A DNA stretch of 50,652 bases from Salinisphaera sp. (GTDB taxonomy: Bacteria; Pseudomonadota; Gammaproteobacteria; Nevskiales; Salinisphaeraceae). The position numbers and the translations under genes were made by a program. Every line of letters begins with the position of its first letter. Position 1 is the stretch's first letter. Below, one piece after another: positions 18,386-29,817 of this stretch. Location: NCBI GenBank assembly GCA_027858915.1, contig JAQIBT010000049.1:1-50652 (forward strand), written 5' to 3'. A model generated the notes under the pieces. The model did no database searches, had not been told where the DNA came from, and was given only the letters and a program-made list of their open reading frames with translations.

Positions 18386-19174
18386 TTACAAAACGCGCGA
18401 TGCCGCGGTTTGGCTGAGGGCGACAGTCTCCTTCCGGCCTTCGGCGGTTTCCAGATAGAGCAGTGTGGCCCCGATCACGGCCGCCGGCATCACCACCAGG
18501 TTCGCCAGCGGGATCGCGGTGGCAAGCGTGACCACGCTGCCAAAGCCCAGATGCTGCCAGCGATGCGCTCGCATGCGGACCATCTTGTGATCGAAGCTCA
18601 GGCCACGGTTGGCCATCGGTTGGTCCAGGTATTCGAATGCCAACATGAACGCGCCGAAGATGAACCACAGCGGCGCAATCGCCAGATTGGCCACGGGAAT
18701 GAACAGCAGTACGAGGCTGATCAGGCCAAGCAGAGCAGCGCGACCCAGGTAGTAGCGCAGGCGTCGAAGCTCGCCGGTTACGCCGTCGAGCATTTCGCCG
18801 GCAAGGCTCATACCCGACTCAGGGGCTGTACCGGTAACCAGCAGTTCGACGCGCGCGGAAAGCATGCCGTTGAATGGACTGGCGATCAGATTGGCGAGCA
18901 AGGTAAAGACATAGCAGAACGCCAGCGTACAAAGCGCCATTACAATCCACCACAGCACATCTTCCAGCCAGGCGAGCCAGTGCGGGAGTCCCGCGAGCCA
19001 GGCGTTCAACCAGTCGTTGAGTTGCCAGCCAGCCAGCGAGAGCAGGCCGACAATCAGCACCACATTGATCAGGATCGGAATAACGACATAACGCCGCAGC
19101 GATGGTTCCTGAAGCAAACCAAAGCCGCGGGCAAGATAGGTCGGGCCCGAGGCGAATTGAATAAAAAAATTCAT
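18386..19174 (-). CDS. cysZ: Sulfate transporter CysZ
   Basis: A 262-residue inner-membrane protein of the EI24/CysZ family, close to the 253 residues of E. coli CysZ. The N-terminal LARGFGLLQEPSLRRYVVIP, the helix around VLLFIPVANLAIAPLWFIFG, and the hairpin AFEYLDQPMANRGLSFDHK are family signatures. It lets sulfate into the cytoplasm for cysteine synthesis. The ATG at 19174 (MNFFIQFASG) gives the standard N-terminus, whereas extending upstream would add 17 atypical residues. No other cys gene is adjacent. Confidence 0.88.
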   Translation of the reverse strand: MNFFIQFASGPTYLARGFGLLQEPSLRRYVVIPILINVVLIVGLLSLAGWQLNDWLNAWLAGLPHWLAWLEDVLWWIVMALCTLAFCYVFTLLANLIASPFNGMLSARVELLVTGTAPESGMSLAGEMLDGVTGELRRLRYYLGRAALLGLISLVLLFIPVANLAIAPLWFIFGAFMLAFEYLDQPMANRGLSFDHKMVRMRAHRWQHLGFGSVVTLATAIPLANLVVMPAAVIGATLLYLETAEGRKETVALSQTAASRVL

Positions 19175-19284
19175 CTGCTGTTCGACATGCTGAGGATAGG
19201 TTGGGAAGGGTACGCGCGAAGCCACTGGTGCCTGGTCGCCATCTCAGTGGCCAGGTTTGTTCACCATCATTGAGGAGTCACTAT

Positions 19285-19968
19285 ATGAGTCGACAGTTTA
19301 TCCAGGGCTTCAGCGCCCTGCTGATGTGCAGCATGCTGGTGCTGGCGGGCTGCTCCAAGAACGATAGCGGCAAGACACAGGATGCCCAGGCGCAGCTGAA
19401 CCAGGCCAATCAGAATTTGAAAGACGCTCAGGCGCAGGTCGAAAAAGCCAAGGAAAAAGCAGCGCAACAGGCCAGCCAGGATAACGCGGACAAGCAGATT
19501 GCCGACGCCAAGGCCGAAAAACAGGCCGCGTCGAAGCAACAGAACTCGGCACGCGAAAAATCCGGTCAGTCCAGCCAGCAGGCACGCTCAGACGAGCGGG
19601 CGCAGGCCAAGAGCAATAACCAGCCGGTCTGCAACGACTGCGGTACGATCCGCTCGGTAACGCCGATCACCCGTCAACCCGAGCATGGCTCGGGCGTCGG
19701 TGCCGTTGCCGGCGGTGTTGCGGGCGGCGTGATCGGTAGCCAGATCGGCCACGGCGCGGGCAAGACGATTGCCGAGATAGCCGGTGCGCTGGGCGGAGCC
19801 TACGCGGGCAATGTGGCCGAGAAACAGGTGCGCAAGGTTACCGTCTACCAGGTTCAGGTCGCCATGGATGCAGGCGGTACGCAAACCGTCACCGTCGACA
19901 AGCCGAATGGCATCAGCGCCGGCACCCGCGTTCGCGTGCAGGGCAATAACATTGTGCTGATGCATTAG
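19285..19968 (+). CDS. Glycine-zipper outer-membrane lipoprotein
   Basis: This 227-residue secreted lipoprotein has a signal peptide ending LVLAGC, with lipidated Cys23. Residues 30-110 are an Ala/Gln/Lys-rich heptad-like stretch (AQAQLNQANQNLKDAQAQVE) resembling the Lpp coiled coil. A 2TM glycine zipper follows (GSGVGAVAGGVAGGVIGSQI), as in SlyB-type proteins, and the end is a small beta-rich domain (VTVYQVQVAMDAGGTQTVTV). Two Cys in VCNDCGT lie between coil and zipper. The combination of an alanine-zipper coil with a glycine-zipper domain suggests an envelope-stability role, but this is inference. GAGGAG (about 19272-19277) precedes the ATG. Confidence 0.8.
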   Translation: MSRQFIQGFSALLMCSMLVLAGCSKNDSGKTQDAQAQLNQANQNLKDAQAQVEKAKEKAAQQASQDNADKQIADAKAEKQAASKQQNSAREKSGQSSQQARSDERAQAKSNNQPVCNDCGTIRSVTPITRQPEHGSGVGAVAGGVAGGVIGSQIGHGAGKTIAEIAGALGGAYAGNVAEKQVRKVTVYQVQVAMDAGGTQTVTVDKPNGISAGTRVRVQGNNIVLMH

Positions 19969-19973
19969 GGCCG

Positions 19974-20139
19974 GTTGCCGCTTCATACGGCGCCGTCCCA
20001 TCGTTAGTTATTGGGGGTTGCGGCCCAAAATCTCGCCATCCGGCGTTGCGGAGCTTGACCGCATAGGGCTGCGGCCGGCGCTCTGCGCCTTGTCTGACGG
20101 GATTTTGGGTCGCAACGCGGGGCCGTATGAAGCGGCAAC
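19974..20139. repeat. Dispersed palindromic element, copy B (complete)
   Basis: A 166-base element bounded by a perfect 18-base terminal inverted repeat (19974-19991 and 20122-20139). Inside it, 20017-20032 pairs with 20101-20116 with one mismatch, 20048-20054 pairs with 20080-20086 using a G-T wobble, and a CCGCA/TGCGG stem is at the centre. Copy A at the window start shares about 90% of the inner 125 bases. The element fills the space between two convergent genes, 5 bases behind the lipoprotein stop and 20 bases before the queF stop. It encodes nothing recognisable. Confidence 0.88.
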
Positions 20140-20159
20140 ACGCCCGCCGATCGTTGGGG

Positions 20160-20549
20160 TCAGGGTAGTGCCACCGGCGTTCCAGGATGCCAGCCGCCCG
20201 CACGGTGCTCTGCGATGATAGTGGTATCGATACCGCCCCGGACCCAGAATTCGGCCGTCAGCCGCATGAACCGCGGTGCGGTGGCAGCGACCAGATCATC
20301 GAGGATCTGGTTGGTTACGGCTTCATGGAAAGCGCCCTCATCGCGGAATGACCAGACGTAGGTCTTCAGCGCCTTGAGCTCGACGCACTTGGCATCGGGC
20401 ACGTATACCAGATGCAGCGTGGCGAAATCCGGCTGGCCGGTAAGCGGGCAGAGGCAGGTGAATTCGGGAATCCGCATGCGGATGGTGTAGTCACGCTCGG
20501 ACTGTGGGTTGTCGAACGTATCCAGCGAACGGCTTGGCGAGCTTGGCAT
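20160..20549 (-). CDS. queF: NADPH-dependent 7-cyano-7-deazaguanine reductase
   Basis: This 129-residue enzyme of the short (type I) QueF class reduces the nitrile preQ0 to the amine preQ1 in queuosine synthesis for tRNA. The catalytic Cys is Cys34 in [15 protein letters not shown], with the active-site Asp at 41. The substrate and cofactor segment [18 protein letters not shown] and [13 protein letters not shown] follow as in the family. It stands alone, convergent with the lipoprotein gene across the repeat element and divergent from smc. Other que genes are not in this window. Confidence 0.93.
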   Translation of the reverse strand: MPSSPSRSLDTFDNPQSERDYTIRMRIPEFTCLCPLTGQPDFATLHLVYVPDAKCVELKALKTYVWSFRDEGAFHEAVTNQILDDLVAATAPRFMRLTAEFWVRGGIDTTIIAEHRAGGWHPGTPVALP

Positions 20550-20581
20550 CTCGGCTTTCCTGTGAGCTCTGTTTGGGAGGA

Positions 20582-20603
20582 CGCGCTAGGTTACACTAGC
20601 GCG
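20582..20603. promoter_or_regulatory. Inverted repeat in the queF/smc divergent space
   Basis: CGCGCTAG and CTAGCGCG form an 8-base perfect inverted repeat around GTTACA. The repeat encloses TACACT, a plausible -10 box for the plus strand, but no good -35 box is visible. It lies about 33 bases before the queF start and 134 before smc, so it may be an operator for either gene. Confidence 0.3.
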
Positions 20604-20736
20604 CTTTGTTCGAGGAACTGGACGAGGTCTGTTGCGCCGATCCGGCTGTACTGCTGCGAAGGCTATGTGTGCGTATCGTTTTCAGATTCAATCGCCAGGC
20701 AACAGGCCCTGACCACGTGCTGCTGGTAGTCCATCC

Positions 20737-23700
20737 ATGCGCCTGACCCATATCAAGCTGGCAGGGTTCAAATCGTTTGTTGACCCGACCACATTATTGC
20801 TCAGCTCGAATCTGACCAGCGTCGTCGGACCCAATGGTTGCGGCAAGTCGAACGTGATCGACGCCGTACGCTGGGTGACCGGCGAATCTAGCGCGCGCCA
20901 ACTCCGCGGCGAAGCGCTGGAAGACGTTATTTTCAACGGCTCCAAGGCGCGCAAGCCGGTCGGCCGTGCCTCGGTCGAGCTCAAGTTCGACAACGGCGAA
21001 GGCAAGCTCGGCGGCCAGTACGCTGCGTTTTCCGAAATCTCGGTCAAGCGCGAATTGTCGCGCGATAGCGGTTCGAAATATTCCATCAATGGAACGCGGG
21101 CCCGTCGGCGCGATGTGGTCGATCTTTTTCTCGGTACCGGTCTGGGCGGCCGCAGCAACTACGCGGTGATTGAGCAGGGTGCGGTCAATCGCCTTATCGA
21201 GGCGCGGCCCGAGGACATACGCCAGGTGCTGGAGGAGGCCGCGGGTATCTCCAAGTACAAGGAGCGCCGCCGCGAAACCGAACATCGTATTCGCCACACG
21301 CGTGAGAATCTTGATCGCCTGAATGATCTGGTCGGCGAGCTGGGTCAGCGACTCGCCACACTCAAGCGTCAGGCGACCAGCGCCGAGAAGTACAAGGCCT
21401 ACAAGGCCGATGAGCGTGCCCTGCGTGCCGAGTTGCTGGCTCTGCGTTGGCGTAGCCGTAGCGCGGAGGTGGACCAGGCGGCAGCGTCCGTCGAAGCAGC
21501 GCAGGACAGCCTGCGCGATGCCGTATCGGCCCGGCGCCAAGCCCAGCAGATGCGCGACTGCGAGGCCGCCGGCCAGCAACAGTTCATGAGTGAAGTCCAG
21601 GCCCAGCAAGCCGCCTATTACGACGCACAGGCTGCGGTTGGGCGTATTGAGCAGGCACTGGCCCATGCGCGCGAGGTGGAAGCGTTGCGCCAACGCGAGC
21701 GCCACACGTTGACCGAGCGACTGGGCGCGCTAGACAAGCGCCTGGCCGACGACAGAGACATCGACTCCGCGCTTGCAGGCGAACAGGACAAGGCAGAACA
21801 GCAGCGATCCGTGGCAGCCGATACGCTCCAGCAGGCCCGCGCGACGCGCGGGGTTACCGAAAACGAAGCCAGCATCGCCGAGCGGTGCTGGGACGATCTG
21901 AACAACGCCGAACACAACCCGGTACATCAGCTGGATGCCGAACGCCGACGTGCGCGCTATGCCGTGGAACAGCGGGACAAACTGAGCCAGCGCGATGCGG
22001 CACGACGTGCCGAACGCAAACGACTGCCCACAGTCGACGCAGCAGCACTCGCGCGTCGCGAGCAGGATCTTACGGCGCTTGAGCAGCGCCTGGCGTCCGA
22101 CCAGACAGCGGCTATCGCGGCCAGTCGCAGCGACGACGCCCTGATAGGCGAGATCAGCAAACTTGAGCGCAACCTGCAGGCCCAGCGCACCGCGCTGGGC
22201 GAGCAGCAGGCAGAGTTGGCGTCCGAGAGAAAAATGCAGCAGGCCGTGCTACGCGAGGACGACCAAACCATTGGCCGCTGGCTGGCCGCGCAAGGTCAGC
22301 AACAACCGACCGGCGTAGCCCGGCGCGTCAAGGTACGGCGCGAGTGGCAGACAGCGGCTGAAACTGCCCTCGGGTCATTACTGGGGGGCTTTCTACTCGA
22401 GTCTCTGGACGCCCCGCTGACCGGCGAGTGGCCCGGCGAGTCGGTCGCGCTGGTGGAGGCCGATAGGCAACCGGCCAGGCAGTCGCATGCACGCGACAGG
22501 GCCGGCCCACCGGGGCTGGAATGTCTGGCAAACGGCCTGGAAGGACCGGCTGGAATCTGTGCCGCCGCAGCCCGGGTTTTCGTAGCCGATGACGTTACGG
22601 CCGGGCTCGCCGCGCGCCGCGCGCTTGATGCCCACCAGGAGATTGTCACTCTTGACGGCTGCAGAATCGGGCCCTCAAGCCTGATCACGCCGGCTGCGCA
22701 GTCCGCCGAGAAAGGCGTATTCGAACGCGAGCAGCGCATTGCCGATTTTGAACAGCGGGTGCTGGCCAGCCAGGACGCCGTCGAGCAATGCCAGATCGCC
22801 CTCGACTCCACGCGCACCCGTCAGACCGAAGCGCGCGCAGCGCGCGCAGCGCTTGACCGGCGTATTGGCGAGCAGCGGCGAGAGGCCGAAACCGTCCGCG
22901 CCCAGCTGCAGGGCGAACGCCTGCGCCTTGAACAGGCCCGACAACGTACCGCCGAAATTGAATCGGAGCTGGCTGAGTTGGCCGAGCAGTACCAGGCGGC
23001 GCTCGTCGAGGCGGAGCAGGCTGAGTATCAGGTAGGTGAGCTGGAACAGCAGGCAAGCGATTTCAGCGCAGCACGCCGTGCTGCGCAGACGCGGATGGCA
23101 GACGCGCGCAGCGCACGCGACCGCGCGCGCAGCGAGGCGGTGAAGATCGAGCGCGGCCTGCGCGAGCTTGAAGCCGCTTTATCAAAGCTGGCCACTCAGC
23201 GCGAAAGCCTGGTCGTACGGCTTGCCGATAATCGAACAGCGCGCGAGGATGTGCTCCAGCGCCTGGCGCGTTTCGACGCCGATCAGACCGGGGACAGCGG
23301 CCACGACTACAGCGAGGATGAGCTGGCCGCGGCACGGGAGGCGCGCCACACAGCTGAGCGTACTCTGCGTGCGGCGCGGGAAGCGCTGCAGGCCAGGGAA
23401 AAAACGCTGCAGCAGTGCGCTCAGGCCATGTTGATGGCCGATCAGGACGTCGATCGGGCCCGCGAGGAATTACAAAAGACCCAGATTGCAGTCGAAACTG
23501 CCGACGTGCGCCGCCAAGGTGTGGCAGAGCAGCTGGCCGAGCTGGGTGAGGCGCCCGAAGCCGTGGCCCAGCGGTTGGCCGAGGATGCCACCGTAGATGC
23601 ATGGGCTGATCGGTTGGAAACCATCGAGCGCCGTATCCAGCGGCTGGGGGCGATCAATCTAGCCGCGATCGAGGAATATGAGGAAGAAGCCGTACGGGAA

Positions 23701-24255
23701 AAATATCTGGCCGAGCAGCATGCCGATCTCGTCGCGGCGCTGGAAACATTGGAGAACGCCATTGCCAAGATTGATCGCGAGACACGCCAGCGCTTCAAGA
23801 CTACGTTCGAGCAGGTCAATTTACGCTTCTCGGAAATGTTTCCACAGTTATTCGGCGGTGGTGAAGCAGCGCTCGAGCTCACCGAAGACGACTGGCTGTC
23901 GACCGGTGTGCGCGTAATGGCGCGCCCGCCGGGCAAACGCAACGCATCGATCCAGATGTTGTCTGGCGGCGAGAAGGCGCTGACCGCCGTCGCGTTATTA
24001 TTTGCGCTGTTCGAACTCAATCCCGCGCCGTTTTGTATGCTGGACGAAATTGATGCGCCGCTCGACGACGCCAACGTATCGCGATTCTGCGAACTCGTGC
24101 GTCGGATGTCGGCCCAGGTACAGTTCATCGTCATCACGCACAATAAACTTACGATGGAGCTGGCCGAACAGCTCCACGGCGTTACCATGGCCGAACCGGG
24201 CGTGTCTCGGCTGGTCAGCGTCGATATCGATCAAGCCCTCGATATGGCCGGTTGA
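20737..24255 (+). CDS. smc: Chromosome segregation ATPase SMC
   Basis: This 1172-residue protein is the core of the SMC-ScpAB condensin. The N-terminal ATPase half has Walker A GPNGCGKS at 31-38. Two long coiled-coil arms rich in Gln, Ala, Arg and Glu surround a hinge domain at about 500-650. The C-terminal half has the ABC signature LSGGEKAL near 1075 and Walker B with D-loop MLDEIDAPLDD near 1101. It forms a ring that compacts and segregates chromosomes. Many gammaproteobacteria carry MukB instead, so an SMC here separates this organism from Enterobacterales. It is the first gene of a conserved smc-zipA-ligA unit. Confidence 0.95.
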   Translation: MRLTHIKLAGFKSFVDPTTLLLSSNLTSVVGPNGCGKSNVIDAVRWVTGESSARQLRGEALEDVIFNGSKARKPVGRASVELKFDNGEGKLGGQYAAFSEISVKRELSRDSGSKYSINGTRARRRDVVDLFLGTGLGGRSNYAVIEQGAVNRLIEARPEDIRQVLEEAAGISKYKERRRETEHRIRHTRENLDRLNDLVGELGQRLATLKRQATSAEKYKAYKADERALRAELLALRWRSRSAEVDQAAASVEAAQDSLRDAVSARRQAQQMRDCEAAGQQQFMSEVQAQQAAYYDAQAAVGRIEQALAHAREVEALRQRERHTLTERLGALDKRLADDRDIDSALAGEQDKAEQQRSVAADTLQQARATRGVTENEASIAERCWDDLNNAEHNPVHQLDAERRRARYAVEQRDKLSQRDAARRAERKRLPTVDAAALARREQDLTALEQRLASDQTAAIAASRSDDALIGEISKLERNLQAQRTALGEQQAELASERKMQQAVLREDDQTIGRWLAAQGQQQPTGVARRVKVRREWQTAAETALGSLLGGFLLESLDAPLTGEWPGESVALVEADRQPARQSHARDRAGPPGLECLANGLEGPAGICAAAARVFVADDVTAGLAARRALDAHQEIVTLDGCRIGPSSLITPAAQSAEKGVFEREQRIADFEQRVLASQDAVEQCQIALDSTRTRQTEARAARAALDRRIGEQRREAETVRAQLQGERLRLEQARQRTAEIESELAELAEQYQAALVEAEQAEYQVGELEQQASDFSAARRAAQTRMADARSARDRARSEAVKIERGLRELEAALSKLATQRESLVVRLADNRTAREDVLQRLARFDADQTGDSGHDYSEDELAAAREARHTAERTLRAAREALQAREKTLQQCAQAMLMADQDVDRAREELQKTQIAVETADVRRQGVAEQLAELGEAPEAVAQRLAEDATVDAWADRLETIERRIQRLGAINLAAIEEYEEEAVREKYLAEQHADLVAALETLENAIAKIDRETRQRFKTTFEQVNLRFSEMFPQLFGGGEAALELTEDDWLSTGVRVMARPPGKRNASIQMLSGGEKALTAVALLFALFELNPAPFCMLDEIDAPLDDANVSRFCELVRRMSAQVQFIVITHNKLTMELAEQLHGVTMAEPGVSRLVSVDIDQALDMAG

Positions 24256-24297
24256 CCGGCTGTTTCATCACGTCACACCTTTCGCCTGTAAACGCTT

Positions 24298-27313
<3,016 letters not shown>

Positions 27314-27370
27314 TTGAACAACGCGCATATGGCGCGTGCAGCGACAAGAAATTCGCTCTTGACTTCCTTT

Positions 27371-27393
27371 CGTTTAATAAGTTAAACGTTTCA
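27371..27393. promoter_or_regulatory. LacI-type operator before the regulator and transport locus
   Basis: Two overlapping dyads lie here. CGTTTAA-TAAG-TTAAACG (27371-27388) is perfect. TTAAACGTTTCA (27382-27393) has the central CG and differs at one position from the symmetrical TGAAACGTTTCA recognised by RbsR/PurR-like LacI-family proteins. A TTGACT (27359-27364) upstream could serve as -35 box, which would place the operator over the -10 region. The site begins 55 bases before the LacI-family start codon, so self-repression is likely. Confidence 0.6.
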
Positions 27394-27425
27394 CAAGGCG
27401 ATGTGTCGGGTGCGGGGGAGTCGTG

Positions 27426-28544
27426 ATGCGAAGCAGGAAAACATCGATTCGGGACGTGGCAGCACGTGCCGGCGTGTCGACCGCTACGGTGTCCAACGTG
27501 CTGAGCGGTCGCAAGCCGGTGAACGCGGATTTGTGTGAGCGTGTACTGGAAGCGGCGCGAGCGCTGGGCTACCAGCGCAATCGCGCGGCCTCGTCGCTGC
27601 GCTCGGGGCGAAGCAGCGTGGTGGCCGTGCTTGTCCCTGATCTCACGGACACATTCTTTGCCGCGATCGTTTCTTCCATCGAAGCACTGGGCCATGACCA
27701 GGGCTATGACGTCATCGTGGCGAGCTCGCGTGACAACCGACGGATTGAAGAGTCGCGTCTGGCGGCGATGCTGGAGTGGCACCCGGCTGGCGTGATCGCG
27801 ATTCCCTGCAGCAATACCGTCCCCGAGTCGCTGGTCCAGCAGCACCAGGACATGCCGGTGGTGTTGGTGGACCGCGTGATTGCCTCTGAAGCGCCGACCG
27901 ACACGGTCACACTGGACAACGCCGACAGCGGTGAGATCGCCGCCCGCCATCTGGTTGAACGAGGCCATCGGAATATCCTGCTGGCCGCGACGCGTATGGA
28001 TATCGCGGCTATCAGCGAGCGGGTCGGCGGCGCATCCGAGCTGATCGTACGTCAAACGGGCTGTGCACCCACCGTGCTCGAACTGACCTCTTCGCTTGCG
28101 CGCGGTACCGAAATACTGTCGAGCTGGCTGGAGCGTCATCCGCTGCCAGACGCCGTCCTGGCACTGAACAACGTGACCACCTTGAGCGCCTTGTCGGCGC
28201 TGGCCGGGCAACGCATCGCGATCCCCGACCGCGTGTCGCTCATGGCCTTTGATGATTATCCCTGGATGAGCGCGCGTCGTACCGGCCTGTCGGCGGTGGA
28301 TCAGCCCGTCGAGGCAATGGCGCGCGCTGCCTGGGACCGATTGTTGCTGCGCATGCAGCGCCGGCAAACGACCGCACCGCGTTCGATTGTATTCAACGCC
28401 CGGCTTGTCGTGCGGGACTCGGTCAAGGAGCTGGAAGGCAAAAAGCCGGTTCGTGGCAGCACCGGGGTTCCGCTGGCTGTCAAAAGCAGCCAACCGGAAA
28501 AGACCGGGCAACCCCGTGCCGACGACGACATATCGGTTCACTGA
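27426..28544 (+). CDS. LacI-family transcriptional regulator
   Basis: A 372-residue repressor. The N-terminal helix-turn-helix and hinge helix are clear: SIRDVAARAGVSTATVSNVL, then NRAASSLRSGRSSVVAVLVP. A periplasmic-binding-protein-like effector domain fills residues 60-340 (LVPDLTDTFFAAIVSSIEAL; MAFDDYPWMSARRTGLSAVD). The last 40 residues are polar and not conserved. The ligand should be the sugar or polyol handled by the following importer. Start codons GTG 27423 and ATG 27426 are both possible behind GGGGGAG; ATG is preferred. It begins the locus and has an operator-like site in front. Confidence 0.88.
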   Translation: MRSRKTSIRDVAARAGVSTATVSNVLSGRKPVNADLCERVLEAARALGYQRNRAASSLRSGRSSVVAVLVPDLTDTFFAAIVSSIEALGHDQGYDVIVASSRDNRRIEESRLAAMLEWHPAGVIAIPCSNTVPESLVQQHQDMPVVLVDRVIASEAPTDTVTLDNADSGEIAARHLVERGHRNILLAATRMDIAAISERVGGASELIVRQTGCAPTVLELTSSLARGTEILSSWLERHPLPDAVLALNNVTTLSALSALAGQRIAIPDRVSLMAFDDYPWMSARRTGLSAVDQPVEAMARAAWDRLLLRMQRRQTTAPRSIVFNARLVVRDSVKELEGKKPVRGSTGVPLAVKSSQPEKTGQPRADDDISVH

Positions 28545-28626
28545 ACATCGGTAGGTCACAGGATGGCCGTGCCGGTAGACCGAAGATAAAGAGCAGACCC
28601 GAAAAACCACAAGAGGAGATGAACAG

Positions 28627-29706
28627 ATGACCCATAAAAAACTACAACGAACGGCTGTAACCGCTCTGGCGGCCACTCTGCTGATCGGCACGGCCGGCGC
28701 CGCGCAGGCGGCCAATGCTACCAACGCCAATGCCACCGTCGCCTTCCTGATGCCCGATCAGAGCTCGACGCGCTACGAGCAGCACGATTACCCGGGCTTC
28801 AAGTCCGAGATGTCGAAGCTATGCCCCAAGTGCAAGGTGATTTATCAGAACGCCGATGGCGATGTCTCGCGCCAGCAGCAGCAGTTCAATTCCGTTATTT
28901 CGCAGGGCGCCAAGGCCATCGTTATCGATCCCGTAGACTCCACCGCGGCTGCGTCACTGGTCAATCAGGCCAAGAGCCAGGGCATCAAGGTTATTGCCTA
29001 TGATCGGCCGATTCCGCAGATTCCGGCAGATTTCTACGTATCCTTCGACAACAAGGCGATCGGCAAGTCGATCGCGGAGTCGCTGGTCCATCATCTGAAA
29101 GCCGAGGGTGTCAAGGCGAACAACGGCCAGGGTCTGCTCGAGATCAACGGCTCGCCGACCGACGCCGCTGCTGGGTTGATCAAGGACGGTATCCACGAAG
29201 GGCTGGCCGGCAGCGGTTACCCGGTGCTCTCGGAATACGATACGCCGGGATGGGTGCCAGCCAAGGCCCAGCAGTGGGCGACCGGCCAGGTGACGCGTTT
29301 TGGCAAGAAGATCATCGGCGTGGCGGCAGCCAACGATGGCACGGCTGGCGGTGCGATCGCTGCCTTCAAGGCAGCGGGTATCGACCCGGTGCCGCCGGTG
29401 ACCGGCAACGACGCTACCCAGGCCGGTCTGCAGTTGATCATCGCCGGTGATCAGTACAACACCGTCTCCAAGCCGAGTGAGATCGTGGCGGGTGCGGCGG
29501 CCAAGGTGGCGGTGAAGCTGATCAATGGCGAGAAGCCGAAATCCGATGAGATGCTCTTCAATACGCCGACCAAGCTGTTCACGCCGACGGTCATCACGCA
29601 GAAGAACCTGAAGTCGGAAATTATCGACAAGGGCATTGCGTCTGCCAAGGACCTGTGCACCGGACGCTATGTCGCGGGCTGCAAGAAGCTCGGCATCATG
29701 CCCTGA
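28627..29706 (+). CDS. Sugar/polyol ABC transporter, periplasmic binding protein (XylF-like)
   Basis: A 359-residue secreted protein with a signal peptide cleaved after about residue 28 (GTAGAAQA). The mature part is a type I periplasmic binding protein of the xylose/ribose class: VAFLMPDQSSTRYEQHDYPG, AKAIVIDPVDSTAAASLVNQ, VIAYDRPI and ANDGTAGGAIAAF. These segments line the two-lobed ligand pocket in relatives. A GAGGAG ribosome binding site (28613-28618) precedes the ATG. With the ATPase and permease behind it, it forms a complete pentose- or polyol-type importer. The exact ligand is inferred from the adjacent dehydrogenase, not from the pocket. Confidence 0.88.
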   Translation: MTHKKLQRTAVTALAATLLIGTAGAAQAANATNANATVAFLMPDQSSTRYEQHDYPGFKSEMSKLCPKCKVIYQNADGDVSRQQQQFNSVISQGAKAIVIDPVDSTAAASLVNQAKSQGIKVIAYDRPIPQIPADFYVSFDNKAIGKSIAESLVHHLKAEGVKANNGQGLLEINGSPTDAAAGLIKDGIHEGLAGSGYPVLSEYDTPGWVPAKAQQWATGQVTRFGKKIIGVAAANDGTAGGAIAAFKAAGIDPVPPVTGNDATQAGLQLIIAGDQYNTVSKPSEIVAGAAAKVAVKLINGEKPKSDEMLFNTPTKLFTPTVITQKNLKSEIIDKGIASAKDLCTGRYVAGCKKLGIMP

Positions 29707-29817
29707 TCGGAAGTCTCCAGGGCCTGGGCAAGCGGTTGGCCGTCCTGTGTTCTTAGCGGAACCGGACGGTCGCCGCCGTCTTTTACTGGCGTGGAAAATC
29801 AAGAAAGGGGCCTTCAA

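Noticed and set aside
27321-27337. Hairpin ACGCGC/GCGCGT behind ligA as terminator
   Set aside because: The stem is only six bases with no T-run, so it is not listed as a terminator.
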